The position numbers were made by a program, and so were the translations under genes. A DNA stretch of 64,000 nt from Hermatobates lingyangjiaoensis (taxonomy: Eukaryota > Arthropoda > Insecta > Hemiptera > Hermatobatidae), in the NCBI GenBank assembly GCA_026182355.1, contig JAPFBL010000002.1, forward strand, positions 1,798,001 to 1,862,000, in the 5' to 3' direction. This document shows, in pieces, positions 12,717-25,099 of the stretch; position 1 is the stretch's first letter, and each line of letters starts with the position of its first letter. The notes under the pieces are model-generated. The model did not search any database. It was given only the letters and a program-made list of their open reading frames with translations, and was not told the origin of the DNA.

Positions 12717-14559
12717 GATAATACGATGGTTTGAAATAAAGAAATCAATTTAAAAATTATAATGTATTCAGCATCAACGGGATACGTATATACTAGTGAT
12801 ATTACTCGTACTACTGCTGTAGTATATATGAAAACCGATGTAATAAAATATATCAAGCATTTAAACTATAATGCGATAGTAATTTCAAAATAAATAAGTA
12901 AAACAATTATTCAAGAAATTTTATAATTTAATTAGAATGAAATTGTATACATAAAAAATTGCTTAACATTTTGTCAGAATGACATGTAAATAGTATGTAT
13001 ATAATACGTTTTCTATTTAAAAAAAATAACCTTAGATTATTTTATTTGCTCTTGTTTTTTTACGTGTACTAATATATTTTTTTGTTTTTTGGGCCAAAAC
13101 AGTCTGATTTATCTCTGATTTAGTAAAAATATAGATCGTACCGTTATGTATTACAATATCTTTTTACTAAAATGTAAATTAGTACAGCCTTGTTAAAAAA
13201 AAATCAAGTTTGGTTGTTTCTGCTGACTTACTTATTTTGAAGACCATTGAGTTTATTTTTGATATTTTTAGCATGATTTTTATGAATAATGGTGTGAAGT
13301 TCGGTGTGTATCAAATTTTTTGTAAACTCTCTACAAGTTTTAACGTTTCACAGATCTAATGAAATATATTTTTGCCCCATAGTCTTTTTTTTTCTAAAAA
13401 TATTATTCATTAGCAAGTAACATCAAGTCCTCTTGATATAGTATGACAGGGCAATGCTGTAATTTGTTTTAAATCATAGATAAACTTTTGTTCAACATTA
13501 GAGAGAGGGAAAAAAATTGTTCAGTAGCCATAGTTGTTACTTACTTTCTTTTCTTTTTAATATAAAACCTTGTTTACATTATAAAAAGACTTACTTTATA
13601 ATAAGTCTTACTTTATATAAGACTTACTTCATAAAAAAACTAGGCTTTTCCTACATTTACTTAAATACTATGTTACTTGTTTTGAAATAATCTGCTATGG
13701 GAATATGATAAAATTGACTTTTGCAATCACTAGAGATATTCGTGACATAATTAAGAAAGCGAGGTTATTTTAGAGTGGAATATTGAAAAGGTTGTAAAGG
13801 GCTTGCGTGGAAAGGTTTTGCTTGAGGCACAAAGCCGGAGGTGGTGTGTGCCGTGCCAAGCCTTCTGCCTATTACACCAATTACAGGGCCGTTAGAGCAA
13901 TTTCACTAACCGGAGCCCTTCCCTCAGCAGACCTGCCAACCACAACAACCTCAGCTGGAAATCTATCCTGTTTGTACCCGAAACTTACACCTCGATAACC
14001 TTGTGAACGATATCACATGGAAAAGCATGGAAATGAATCCACGTTACTATATATTGCAATAGATAAACACTATAAAAAAAATGAACAATTAGTATAACTA
14101 AGTCATTATTTTTAAAGTGGCTATTACACTTGCTAGTCACAAAAAAAGTAATTGGCTTCTTTGATTTAAATAGTTAAAGGGTGTTTCAAAGTGCTTTGCT
14201 TCAGCAAGGTATTGACACAACAATGAAAAGAAAACAGTAAAATCAATTGCTTGTCAATTGCTATGACTTTAAATTAACAATCATAAAAACAAGACAACTG
14301 GCTCCAGCTAAAAGACAAATTTTGAACAAGCACTGAAATATATAATTAATCAAATTTTAATGATTTGAAAGTAGTCTAAAAGATATTAACTTCAGGCTTT
14401 CAGTGATTTGAATGGTTGATACTATTACTGATTTGTTGTGGAAATCATTTATAGAAATGTATTAAAAAAAAGTTTCGAGTCAACTACACTAAATTTTACT
14501 GTATGTGAACGGATTACTGAACTCTGTAGTATAATCTACTTCTCTTAGTTGGTTGTTTG
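12717..14559. other. AT-rich intronic tract with one GC-rich island
   Basis: The island at 13795-14000 (an open plus-strand frame of 63 codons) stands out in base composition but resembles nothing I know. A short repeated AAGACTTACTT motif lies at 13585-13635. The rest is featureless. Confidence 0.4.
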
Positions 14560-16250
14560 TTTAGCTGATCGATTGTCTTAGCTAAGTTTTACCTACTTTC
14601 TTCTTTATAAACTATATCTTTGAGAATGCTTGAGTATATTGTATCAAAAGGCAAATAAAGGCTGCAGAAACTTTGTTTAGGTCCAATCTTTTCCAGCCGG
14701 TCCATTACCTCATTCTCTGTATCCGCTTATGTCCTGAGACCACGTGAGTTTACTTATTTTTGCTGATAATAATTTTTCTCCGCTCAGTTTACCAGCCAAG
14801 TGTCTCTTTTCTGAAATCAGGAACCTCATAATCCGTGCCATCATTTGTATCAATTCGAATCCCCCGTAAAAATCTATTATGAGGATCATTGTATTTACCA
14901 ACATAAATGTCAAACATTAATGTTTAGTACTAATAATTTGTTTAATACATTATCTGTCATAGAACATTCACGTTTCGCACCAGTCTCAATAGACTGTAAA
15001 TTGTCTCTTTTCTGTTAAAAATATCCCGGAAGAGAACTTAAATAACTTTTCCATTCTGAAAATAAGGCAGATGGTCAGTCCTCCTATTTCCCTATTCACG
15101 CTTGACTTGGTTGATTATAAAGAATAATGTTGGTGTATTTCCCACTTTCATTAGGATACGACACAAATAATCATAAAACACTATTGATTTTATTCCAGAA
15201 GTGAATTTTGTTAAGCTAAGTTGTATGTTTAAAGTTAAGACTTCATGTTCTACCAAAATGTTTCATACAGCAGAACATTGCTTTTGTGGGCTTAACAAAT
15301 ATACATATATGTTACATGGCAATTTCAATTTAATCTTTTATATACAGAGATACAGACGTTATTCAGATACCTCTAAAATTCTGGTTTTTAGCCAGATTTA
15401 TAATCAGAACTTCTTCCTTAACTACCTATTGAAAATTGGATAGAATGTTGCATAAGTTCAAAGGCAGTACATAACAATATGCATTACTATTCATATATAA
15501 ACAAGGTCAGTTGCATATCTGCATATAACTGCATATCCTTGCTTTCGTAAAAAATAACCTTGATTATTTATCCAGCAGATCCCCAATGACTAATTTTTAT
15601 TGATTTGTCATTTTATTTCACTAAATCTGATGTGACATGTGCCTCAGCACAACCATTTTTGTTATACTTTCAGTTCCGCTTGACCCTATACTTTCACTAA
15701 ATATTGGGGGCCAGGCTAGCTCAGTGGTTACGTGCTCGCCTCAGAACTGATAGGACCGGGGTTCGATCCTCACCTGGCCCTCGATTTATTCACGCGGGAG
15801 GTGAATAAATCTGAGCGCGTCGTCCCTCGGAGAAGGACGTTAAACCGTCGGTCCCGAGCCTGTACGATGTCAGGAACTCGTTAAAGATCCCTACTCTAAA
15901 TAAATTTGAGTTAGGCAAAATTTAGTACTCCCACTGTAGAATCAATCTTCATTGTGTGGTATCACAAAGGGCCAATGCTCGGCCTACGTGTGTTCCCTTG
16001 TGGAACTGCCACTGCAAACTAACTAACTAACTACACTAAATATTCTTGAGTTAGATTGTTGCACTATATTCTATAGCTTCTGCATAAATATGGAGAAAAT
16101 TGTTATTTACCCAAAACTTCTCATATTGTTTTAACATTACTTCATTGTCAATAGAAGATAATACTTTTGCTTTTAGTAATATCATTCTTTCAATATTACA
16201 CAATGCTTAAGATATCGCGATGAAATTTATAACGTTTACTGTATTGCGAT
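14560..16250 (-). pseudogene. LINE remnant (RT and RNase H) split by a SINE
   Basis: On the minus strand an RT region near 15590-15490 (NNQGYFLRKQGYA followed by a broken YADD-like stretch) is followed downstream by an RNase H-like end near 14750-14690. There LTWSQDISGYRENEVMDRL corresponds to the usual W-x-PGH-x-GI-x-GNE-x-AD. The order RT then RNase H and the spacing of about 0.8 kb fit a LINE whose ORF2 carries RNase H. Stops and frameshifts are frequent. A SINE (15706-16033) with target duplications is inserted in it, so the SINE is younger. The right limit is approximate. Confidence 0.6.
15695..16044 (+). mobile_element. tRNA-derived SINE, full-length copy, with 11-bp target duplication
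   Basis: The element spans 15706-16033 and is flanked by CACTAAATATT at 15695-15705 and 16034-16044. The head looks tRNA-like, with an A box TAGCTCAGTGGTTA and a B box GGTTCGATCC (RNA polymerase III promoter parts). A body common to the other copies follows (GGACGTTAAACCGTCGGTCC, GTTAAAGATCCCTACTC, TGTGTGGTATCACAAAGGGC, GTGTTCCCTTGTGG). The tail is (CTAA)n. The head is not a usable tRNA gene because a SINE body follows directly. Three related copies are at 50.46, 63.40 and 63.79 kb. Confidence 0.92.
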
Positions 16251-19200
16251 CTGATTACAGCGCGATGGAATTACTCATGTAACAATACAAGTGAATGTTT
16301 ATCACACGAGAAAATATATAATGCTATCAGACTAAGGAATTACATTTTTCCTTCCATGTTATTTTTGTGATAAGACAAATGTATAGAATCGTAAAAAACA
16401 ATTGACAAATATTTTATGTTTTCTTCCTTATATAATACTGCCCTACTTCTTCAAAATTTATTTGAGTTACATCATTTTCCTTGTTGTGTAATTTTCATAT
16501 CCTTCGTCATTTTGATTCTACTCAATAAATGTTTATGTAAATTGCATTACATAAACATGAGATAACTTTGAATTAAATTCAATTAGGCAAATTTATTTGC
16601 AGTTATTAATTTACAATAACTGTAATCCTTATTTCAATCCAAATAAGATTCTTGAGCCTTCAAAAACATTCCTTTAAACTAAATAATAAAAAAGCAGTTA
16701 ACCGAAATTTATTTTTGTTAATTTTTCTTTATTCATCGACATTACAACTCGCGGATAGTTTCCGAGAAATAATCACTAGCTTCAAGAAGTTTAGAGTTGG
16801 AGTAGTAGTTTTTCAGCATTTGCTAATTAATAAACGTAATAGAATGAATAATTTAAACAGAGACATGGCATTACATTCAAGATTCTAAGTTTATCTAGAG
16901 AGAGGTTATATATATCAACATGATTCATGGAATATTGTGCCAACAAGAAGATAGAGCAGCTATGAGCCCACCTTTGCGAACTTCTTATGTAGAAACTTGA
17001 GAATAACATCATGAGAAAATATAGATAAAATAAGTTAGACAAATATTGTCACTATGTTAATGACATTGTCTTGGAAATGGAAAATGTAGAAATATGAACA
17101 CATATAAAAAGAAAATTTAAACAAAACTGTACTTAAATCTGGGGAATAGAGTCAATCGCCCTCTGGTTTCCCTCAGCGACCTACAACTGTCGTCAATTGA
17201 AGCCCAGAGTTAAAAATCAACTTTTTAAGGCAGAAAATCTTGATCTCATACATATGTGATTTTAATCTAATTTGGAAAATGCATTAGCCATGTGAATAGT
17301 GCAGAGCTGAAGTTATACCTACAGTTAAGAGGTATAAAGACCCAAACAAACTCTAAAATTTCAAACATATGTTTTTAACTAGCACCTGTTCCAAAATCTA
17401 CCAAAAGAATGGTCCTAAGAAGATTGTTTTTTGTCAACACAACTAAGGGAAAGGAATACAAAAATACTAAGTAAATTTCCTGTCACATTGATAATGATAA
17501 TTGTCACATTGATTGCTAATGTAGCCAGATATAAGACATCAGAATTTTTTTCAATTTACACGAATTAAACTTAGTTAATTCGTGTTCATTAATTGTTGCT
17601 CAAACGTTTAATTAATTAAAATTCCAATCTTCCTCTATAAAAGAGCTTGAAACCATATTGCCAGTGAAAATAACGTGAGTCTAATATAGGACGTATAAAG
17701 AAAGCTATACTACAGATACGTTGAAGGCAGTAGCCATACATGGTAAAGGAGGATTAAACAGACAGCTCTGCAGACGGGAGTAATAAAAATGCTAGAGCAA
17801 AGGTGGTGTTTTGACTCCCCACCACAGGACTTTATTCGCTATAAAGTAGGTGTCAATAACACTATCAAACTTCTATATAACCAAATAAATAAAACTGGAT
17901 ACAATAACATATTTCTAGTTATTATGTACTTTATCAGTGAATAGTGAATTTCCAGAATAATGTTACAGTACTTAAATGTTATACTTGTTTCCTTATATAG
18001 CTGGACCAAAACGTTCAAATAAATTATTTTGGTATGTATTTCTCTGCTATACTACTTTTACTTTTCACTTATTATGATTTAAAAAACACTAATTACTGAT
18101 TTCAATTAATGTTTGAGCAAACTTTGTAACCAATTCAATTTTTGGTTCAGATCGTTAGATTTATAATAATTAGGATCCGTAAACAGTAGAAAGTTTCTAT
18201 ACCAATCTGTTAAATATATTAATTCCTGTTCACCATACCTATAACTTTTATATCTAAAAATTTTAATGGGTTAATAAAATTTATGAAGTTAAGGTAGAAA
18301 AAAAAGTAATAAATGTAAAGACCTATGCAAAAATATTTCTCAATATGATATTATTTATTTTATTATTATATATTGTTAACATTTATTATTAATAATATCT
18401 ATCTAATGTTTATAATGATTGAATACGAGAATATATTATGATATACAGATAAATTAATAGGTAATAACGTATGTATTAATAATAAAAATAATAATAAATA
18501 AGAAACTAATAACTTTCTAAGAAAGTGAAAAGAGTAAAATTATCAAACTGTGAATAAGACAATAATCAGAATTAGAGAGGGAAAAATAATAATAAACAAA
18601 GGTTATATATAAAGATGAAATAGGAAGGAAGATAAAATAATGTTATTAGAAAATGCAAAAGACTAAATGTTAGCAGGATGAGAATAAACAAGCTTAAGCA
18701 TATAAAGAAAATAAAACATATGCATATAAATATGCAGTAAAGATAAAATGAAAGTTGAAATAAATTCAAAAGGAACGGCAAAGTTATCAAGATATACGCT
18801 TTTGAACAACGGTGTTCATTGACGATTGAGAAATAACTGAAGAAAGAAGTCTACAAAAATGCTGGAAAGGAGATGAGTCAGTATTCAATGATGTATTTTT
18901 TATGTCATTTGCGCTCCGACCTCAAAGTATCAGACACTGTCAGTATCTCGTCAAGGCAAGAGTACATTCATTACATCACCTCCCAACACATTTCTCTATA
19001 GCCATACTTCTATAACTGGGAATAACAAACATGTCAAAAGTCTGGAGATGGTTTTTTAACTTGATATATGATAGTTTTAGGATTTTTGGGTCGTAGAGGG
19101 TCAAATTGTAGTTGGAGATGATAGGCATATTGGGGACTGTTAAAACACCCTCATTCTAGAGAAATGGCTTCTCTGAACTTCTCTATTGCTTAGAAACGCC

Positions 19201-20939
19201 AAAAAATAAATGAAAAGAATTATTTTTTTTTTGCAATTAAGTTCAAAAATAACAATGTAAAAAATTAGAAGAATGATAAATAAATATTAGGTAATGAACA
19301 TTTGAGGGTTAGTTTAAGATAGAACAAAGCTGAAAAACAGAGAAAAATAATAAAAAAATATTTAAAAATATCAACAAAATAATAAACTTAAGATTTATTG
19401 TAGAAACGTAAAAGATATCAAATTAACGAAAATATAATTCCATTAAATAACAACTAAAATAATATGAAGCATAGACTGCATTTTAGGGTTTAGGCAACGT
19501 AGACCACGAGTACTAAGGAGCCAAATGTGTGCCTTCTCGGAGGACTGCAGAGGAGTAGTTTATCGTAATAGTAGTTTGTTGAAATTATTGAAGAATATAT
19601 TATTGGAGTTATCATGGATGGCGACAGGTAAATTAGAGCAGTTGTTAACGAAAGGTAAAGGATTGTTCATACTAAGGCTATACATAGGGGGAGGTAAACG
19701 TTCATATAACGATTTTCATCTAGTAAATTCCAAACGATAATCATAAACTCAATGAACTCAGACTATAACAAAAACTGGTTACTTTGATTGAAAGATCTTA
19801 TCCCATTTCTAAATTTGTATAGTGATTTAGGAGTTAATATTAAAAAATTTTAACTAGCAATCGAAAAAAACATATCCATATTTTATATAAACGCAAAGAA
19901 GAAAATACAATACAAATTTACTATAATTGCTATTTCAAACTACAGCTCGTCGACCAGAGAAGATTAGAAGAGAGGAAAAAAATTCCAGCTATACAGTTCA
20001 AAATAGACTCTACAATGCGTTCACCTGGAAAATGTAGTCCACTTTTTCTCTTCTAATTGTTTGGACGATGAAATGTGCTTCCAAATAACAATTAAGTATA
20101 ATAAATGCTTTGTTCTTTGTTTATGTATAAAACTTAGAATTTTTAAAAAAACTCAATTAGTTCACAAGAGAAAATGATTCTTTTTCTATTTGATACTATA
20201 TTTTTAAAAAGTGAGTATAAACGTTAGACCAATCTGATGCATTAAAATGATTGCCAATAACCAATTAGTACCAGCTTTAGTTCACACATGAATTCAATGT
20301 AAATTATGACGTATCTTTTATTTTCCATTGAAGAACATTAAGATTAAAATATATTATAATATAGTATAGTGCATAAAAAACTTCAAAAATTATTGTTTTT
20401 GGATAAAAATTATCAGAATTAAAATATATAATTAAAAATATGGTGAATTTTTACTGGCCCTGTTGGAGGACATTCATACATCTGCAGAAAAAGTAAGTTA
20501 CTTAAAATTAAATTTCATCCAAGCAAGTGGATATCATACAATAAAGGGAATTATTTTACGAATGTGTGATTCAAGAAGTGGAAGTGTTCTGTTTAGAATA
20601 CAGAAGTATAAGCCTAACTCAAAATACTGTAGTGTGTGGATCGAAGAAATTTTTCAATCGAACAAAAGTAAAAATGACAGCATTTGAAAAAAAATTGGTT
20701 ATGTTTAATTTTATGATGTTTTTTATTTTTTTTTAAATTAATTTTGTTCAATAAACTTTTCTTAGATTTGATAAAGTTTTATAATTTTAAAATAAAAAAT
20801 TTGGGACATGTTTCTGCTTTATTTTAATATCGTGTATCATAAAGACGTAAAATTAAATTCTCTGGTAAAGTACGTATTATCAAAATTATAGTAATTATAA
20901 AAAAATCAAAATTATGATAATGCAATAATTTTATTTGTT
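16251..20939. other. AT-rich intronic tract
   Basis: No gene, no conserved protein motif and no convincing repeat was seen in this 4.7 kb. Several open frames of 60-80 codons are AT-rich chance frames. Confidence 0.5.
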
Positions 20940-21500
20940 TCATTGCGGCTATATTCATAGCCGTATTTTAACAATTATAACAAACGTGGAACCATTGATC
21001 TACAGCAATCTGATATGTTATTATTTCAACTGACAACCTTAATTTTATTTTCATACGTATACCTTATCCAATATACGTATTACAGGTCTTATTCACTCTA
21101 GTCCTTTAGTTAAAGAAACTCCAAGATACTTGAGCTTCTATGAGAATTCTAGTTTTGTATTTTTAATAAAAAGATATTTGAAACCTACTCACATTCTTCT
21201 TGAGATAGGAATAACGATTGTTTTGGCCTGATTTATAACCAGATCTTCTCTTTTACACATATTCCACCAAATTGGAGAGCATTACTCATGAATTAACTCA
21301 GCATTACTCAGAAGTATTAAGTACCAAATTAACATTGGTGATACTTATATCCTCGAGTATCTATGCCTTGATTGTTTAGAATAACTAGTTGATTATCAAT
21401 AACTAATCACCAAAATAGAATCAACTGTCACATCCATGAGGGATGCTTTCCAAGAACATTGATAATTATTTATACCTTATATTTCTATAATTATAACATT
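20940..21500 (-). pseudogene. LINE reverse transcriptase remnant (C-terminal part)
   Basis: The minus strand encodes, through stops, LNNQGID, then WWNMCKREDLVINQAKTIVI, then LKYLGVSLTKGLE. These correspond to the post-YADD thumb region of LINE RT, where sister elements read EWC-x-x-x-L-x-(I/V)NP-x-KT and (V/L)KYLGV. The 3' side (20960-21040) shares the TTGATCTA-CAGCAATCTG block with the remnants at 8.4 and 25.1 kb, so all three are one family. Confidence 0.75.
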
Positions 21501-21689
21501 TATTAGTTCTGGTACAATGAAATTAAAAAATCTTATCAAAAGCTCCTTTAAATATCGAAGAGGTAAAACAAAATGATTATATGAGTGTCAGAATTTTTCT
21601 ATTTAGTAAACCAACGGCGACTCAAATGGAACATTTATTTGACCTTCCTTTATGTAGATTTTGCTTTTCAGAACTATATATCCAAAGTA

Positions 21690-21880
21690 AGCATTATTAT
21701 TCATATTTTTATTTTATTTATAAGTGATTATTCATCATTTTGTGGAGAAACATTTCAATTTGATGTCCCCAAAGTTCTTTTTAGACGTTTTTTTGATGAT
21801 TTCTTTTCACACGCTTTTCAGTGCCCGCGCGCGTGAGTGTGTGTTGTGTGTGTGTGTATGTGTTGTGTGTGTGTGTGTGT

Positions 21881-21924
<44 letters not shown>

Positions 21925-22220
21925 GAGAGAGAGAGAGAGAGAGAGTAAGTGAGATGGTGGGATGGTTTGTATTCAAAAGTTTGTGAGCATGCTACACCGT
22001 TTGACAGATCAACTTCATATTTTACTCAAACATTTATTTATAGTTTAATTCATCCTGTTGTTTTTGGGAAATATTTTATTATAGAAAGTCACTTTTTCAC
22101 CAAAATGTGATTTCAAACAACTTTTTTTCCCTTAAACAGCTTTAGTGTCAATATTTGGACATTATTATGAAATTAATAGCTGCAATAAGAAAAAGCTTCA
22201 GAATTTTTCAACAATTAGAA
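21690..22220 (-). repeat. Dispersed ~0.7-kb repeat copy with TG/GA microsatellites
   Basis: This is a copy of the microsatellite-bearing repeat family in the same orientation as 29.87-30.56 kb. It runs CCCCAAAGTTCTTTTTAGAC, (TG)n, (GA)n, then TTTGTGAGCATGCTACACCG-TTTGACAGATCAA. Positions 21694-21985 are inverted relative to 23285-23500. Confidence 0.75.
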
Positions 22221-22689
22221 GTTACACTTTATAATAAAATGTAAATTTTGACTTATGATTGATAATAAAATATTGTGGACACGATACATCTTACACCGTA
22301 TCAACAATACAACTAATTTGAATACATTACAAATACATTTGATACATCTAAATCAAACTATATCAAGAAATAGTATTTCTTTATATATATATAAGATGTA
22401 TACTTTATTATTGAAATTTCATGAACAGAAAGAGGTTTTCTAGGTCGTTTTATGATTTTAGAAAATTTTCTACACTAAAGTGCTAACTATAGAACAATGA
22501 TATTTTGTCAAAAAAACAACGTAAATATCAAGCTGCAAAAGAAATGTCAATTTATGTCTATTACCAATAAAGTTATAAAAAAACTGCTACTAATTTAAAA
22601 CATTTTTACTATTATTCAATAAATTGAAAATTTATATTGGATATTGTCTTAGGACAAATATATCATGACCTTCCAATATTGAAAGTGCA

Positions 22690-23280
22690 TTATTGCCCGA
22701 AAAATGCCAAATATTAAGTTCTGTATGCAATATCATTACTATAAAAGTTTATATTTTATTAAAAGTACATATCTTTACAAGAAACAAAATACCTAACAAC
22801 ATCAGCATCAAAATCTTCGTAATCAGAATAAAAAAGTCCTTAAGTCTTAAAGAAATCACTCTAGCCTGCTTCTTAGATATAGAAGTAACTTTTGATAACA
22901 CGAATCCGAATCCATTTAATTGTTACTACTATACAAATTTATTAATCCAGGAACTATAGAAAGGGTTGCTACAATCTAATGCAATAATAATTAGTGTAAG
23001 TACGGGATCTGCTACTGCTGAAATTGCGACTTCTAAAGACTTTCCTTAGGGAGTTTTTGTATCGGTCTTATTGCAGTGATGAGTAGTGGAAGACCTACTA
23101 GAACCCAAATAATCAAGGCTATGATATGCAGGTAACTTCTTCATTATTCATAAAGAAAAGAATTACGATACTAGTTTTGAACTCATGCCGCATGATCTAC
23201 ACATTGATGAATGGTGGGTAAAGGAGAAATGTTATATTCACTAAAACCGTCCTTATTTCTTACTGAAATGTTTCAGTAAG
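22690..23280 (+). pseudogene. LINE reverse transcriptase remnant
   Basis: Plus-strand translation gives LKEITLACFLDIEVTFDNT, the RT block A motif (usually AFLDIEGAFDNT). A degenerate block B follows (DFP-x-GVFVSVLLQ, from GCPQGGVLSPLLW), then VVEDLLEP, the NNQGYDMQ stretch, and HIDEWW with TKTVLIS from the thumb. Stops and at least one frame change show that it is dead. It sits between two inverted copies of the microsatellite repeat. Confidence 0.8.
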
Positions 23281-23284
23281 AAAA

Positions 23285-23320
23285 ATTCACAAACTTTTGA
23301 ATAAACCCGACCCACCATCT

Positions 23321-23351
<31 letters not shown>

Positions 23352-23500
23352 TACACACGCACACACACACACTCACACGAAAAGAAATCATCAAAAAAAG
23401 TCTAAAAAGAAGTTTGGGGACCTCAAATTGAAATGTATTCCACAAAATGATGAACAATCACTTATATAATCATGTACATAAAAATATGAATAATACATAT
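23285..23500 (+). repeat. Dispersed microsatellite repeat, inverted partner of 21.69 kb copy
   Basis: This segment runs CAAACTTTTGAATAAACC, (TC)n at about 23318-23341, (CA)n at about 23343-23373, then AAAGAAATCATCAAAAAAAG and GGGGACCTCAAATTGAAATG. It is the reverse complement of 21694-21985 at high identity. Confidence 0.8.
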
Positions 23501-24135
23501 AACGTAATCTTCAATAAGAAAAATTTCTTAGTAAGTTTTTCTTAGAAGAAACAATATATGCCTAAAAGACACCAACATTCTATGTTAATACGATTAATAA
23601 TTTTAAAAAATTATACTTAAAACTAATAAAAATGAAAGATGTTTCTCCAAGGATAATAATGAAGTTCATAAAGAAGTTAAAATTTTAAGTTGATTTAGAA
23701 ATGACAAAGGAAAGGGCAAGAGGATAAATTTCATCACGAGTACGATGAAACTACGTCAACCTTTTTAATAATAATTATGATATTAACATGATAAATTCTT
23801 ATAATTCATTAGCAAGAAGCTTGATATCACTTTAACGCGATAGTAACAGGTAAAATTATAAAATAGTCATTTCTGTAGTTGCCGGAGACTAATCTATATG
23901 AAAACCTAATTGATTATTATAAACGAGATTGATACTAGTTTTACTATTAGTAAAGTTGAGTGAAGACTATTCTAGATTAATATCATTTGATTTAAAGAAT
24001 ATTTTTAATCCTTATAGCAGAAAGTGTGTTATAGTAAACGTATTTAACATTCTTATGAAAAAAGATTCAATATTGAGTTTTAAAATTATGCATTCAGATA
24101 TTTCTATTAAAACAAATTATTTAGGTATTAAATAA
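23501..24135. other. AT-rich intronic tract
   Basis: No feature was recognised. Confidence 0.4.
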
Positions 24136-24355
24136 TAAAAAGATTTCACATAAACATGTGAAATAACAATCAATGATCAAATCACAATATGAAATGGGAA
24201 AACAAGACTAAAATCTTTCAACTGTAACAAGCGGTCTTCGTCAGAGTCAGAGTTGGGTTTTTGACTCTGACGAAGACTGCTTGTTACGGTTGAAAGGTCT
24301 TAGTCTTGTTTTCCTATTTCATATTGTGGTTTGTTGATTGATTGTTGGTTTGATC
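24136..24355. mobile_element. Palindromic hammerhead-bearing repeat, copy 1
   Basis: The left arm (AGATTTCACATAAACATGTG through CAATCAATGATCAAA and GGGAAAACAAGACTAAAATC) is the reverse complement of the right arm, with a short centre at about 24247-24260. Each arm contains CTGACGA, a short stem, GAAA and a (near-)AGATCT palindrome, on opposite strands. The first arm has single-base changes against the consensus. Confidence 0.88.
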
Positions 24356-25099
24356 ATATTGTGTTTAAATAATATACAATAGTTTCTACTTTATCTCAAA
24401 TAGGTGTCAACTCATACCATCTAGATTGTTATAATTCAGTAAACACTGATTACACTGAAGATCTAAGCGAGACCAGCACAGTTGATTGGTAGAAGTAGTT
24501 TTGATTGGGTGACAGAACGAGTGGTTGGCGATAGTATCAGTTGGTAGGGGCGTCAAAGGGCAATGAAGGCGTGTATGGGTCAGATGTAGTACAGAGACCT
24601 TTCTGGCCCTATTCCAAACACCCAACGCAATTCATTTGCTTTCTACATTCCCCCCCCCCCTCCCTTAAATCCCTTTCCCTTTCTTTGACTTGTTCATTCT
24701 CTTGTTCTATTTGTGTACACGAATAATGTTTACTTGCTTGATGAAAGTGTCATTGAACTATAGTCTTTCATATATCTATTTGACATTGTTTGAATAATTT
24801 AAGCTGTAATCATTTTCAAAGGACGTTTACAAATAAAGGCTTTTTTTATTTCTTTTGCTTCGTTTAAAGAGGCGGCACTTTTTTTGCAACAACGGAAGTT
24901 TTCAAAACAACTAACAGATCAATAATATGAGTACGTGCTCGGCAGTTTCGACCTTTTATAGGGTGGCAAACAGTCACCTTTCTTAAATTAAAAAAAAATA
25001 ACTATTTTAGTTAACAAAAATTTAAAAAAATATATATTTTTTTAACTTAATCCCACTATAAGTGTACATACTTCAAATTCATTGACCCTGAATTGAGTG
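24356..25099. other. Intronic tract with C10 homopolymer
   Basis: A slightly GC-richer patch at 24470-24720 includes a C tract at about 24651-24661. No coding signal was recognised. Confidence 0.4.

Noticed and set aside
15706..15785. tRNA gene
   Set aside because: A and B boxes are present, but the sequence runs into a SINE body repeated elsewhere and has target duplications at the element ends.
18572..18790. 72-codon hydrophobic minus-strand frame as a membrane protein
   Set aside because: It is AT-rich low-complexity sequence (runs of L, I, F, Y) in an AT-rich intron, with no neighbours or splice context to support it.
24136..24355. microRNA precursor hairpin
   Set aside because: The arms are over 90 bp, recur as a dispersed family and carry ribozyme-like cores; nothing indicates a host microRNA.
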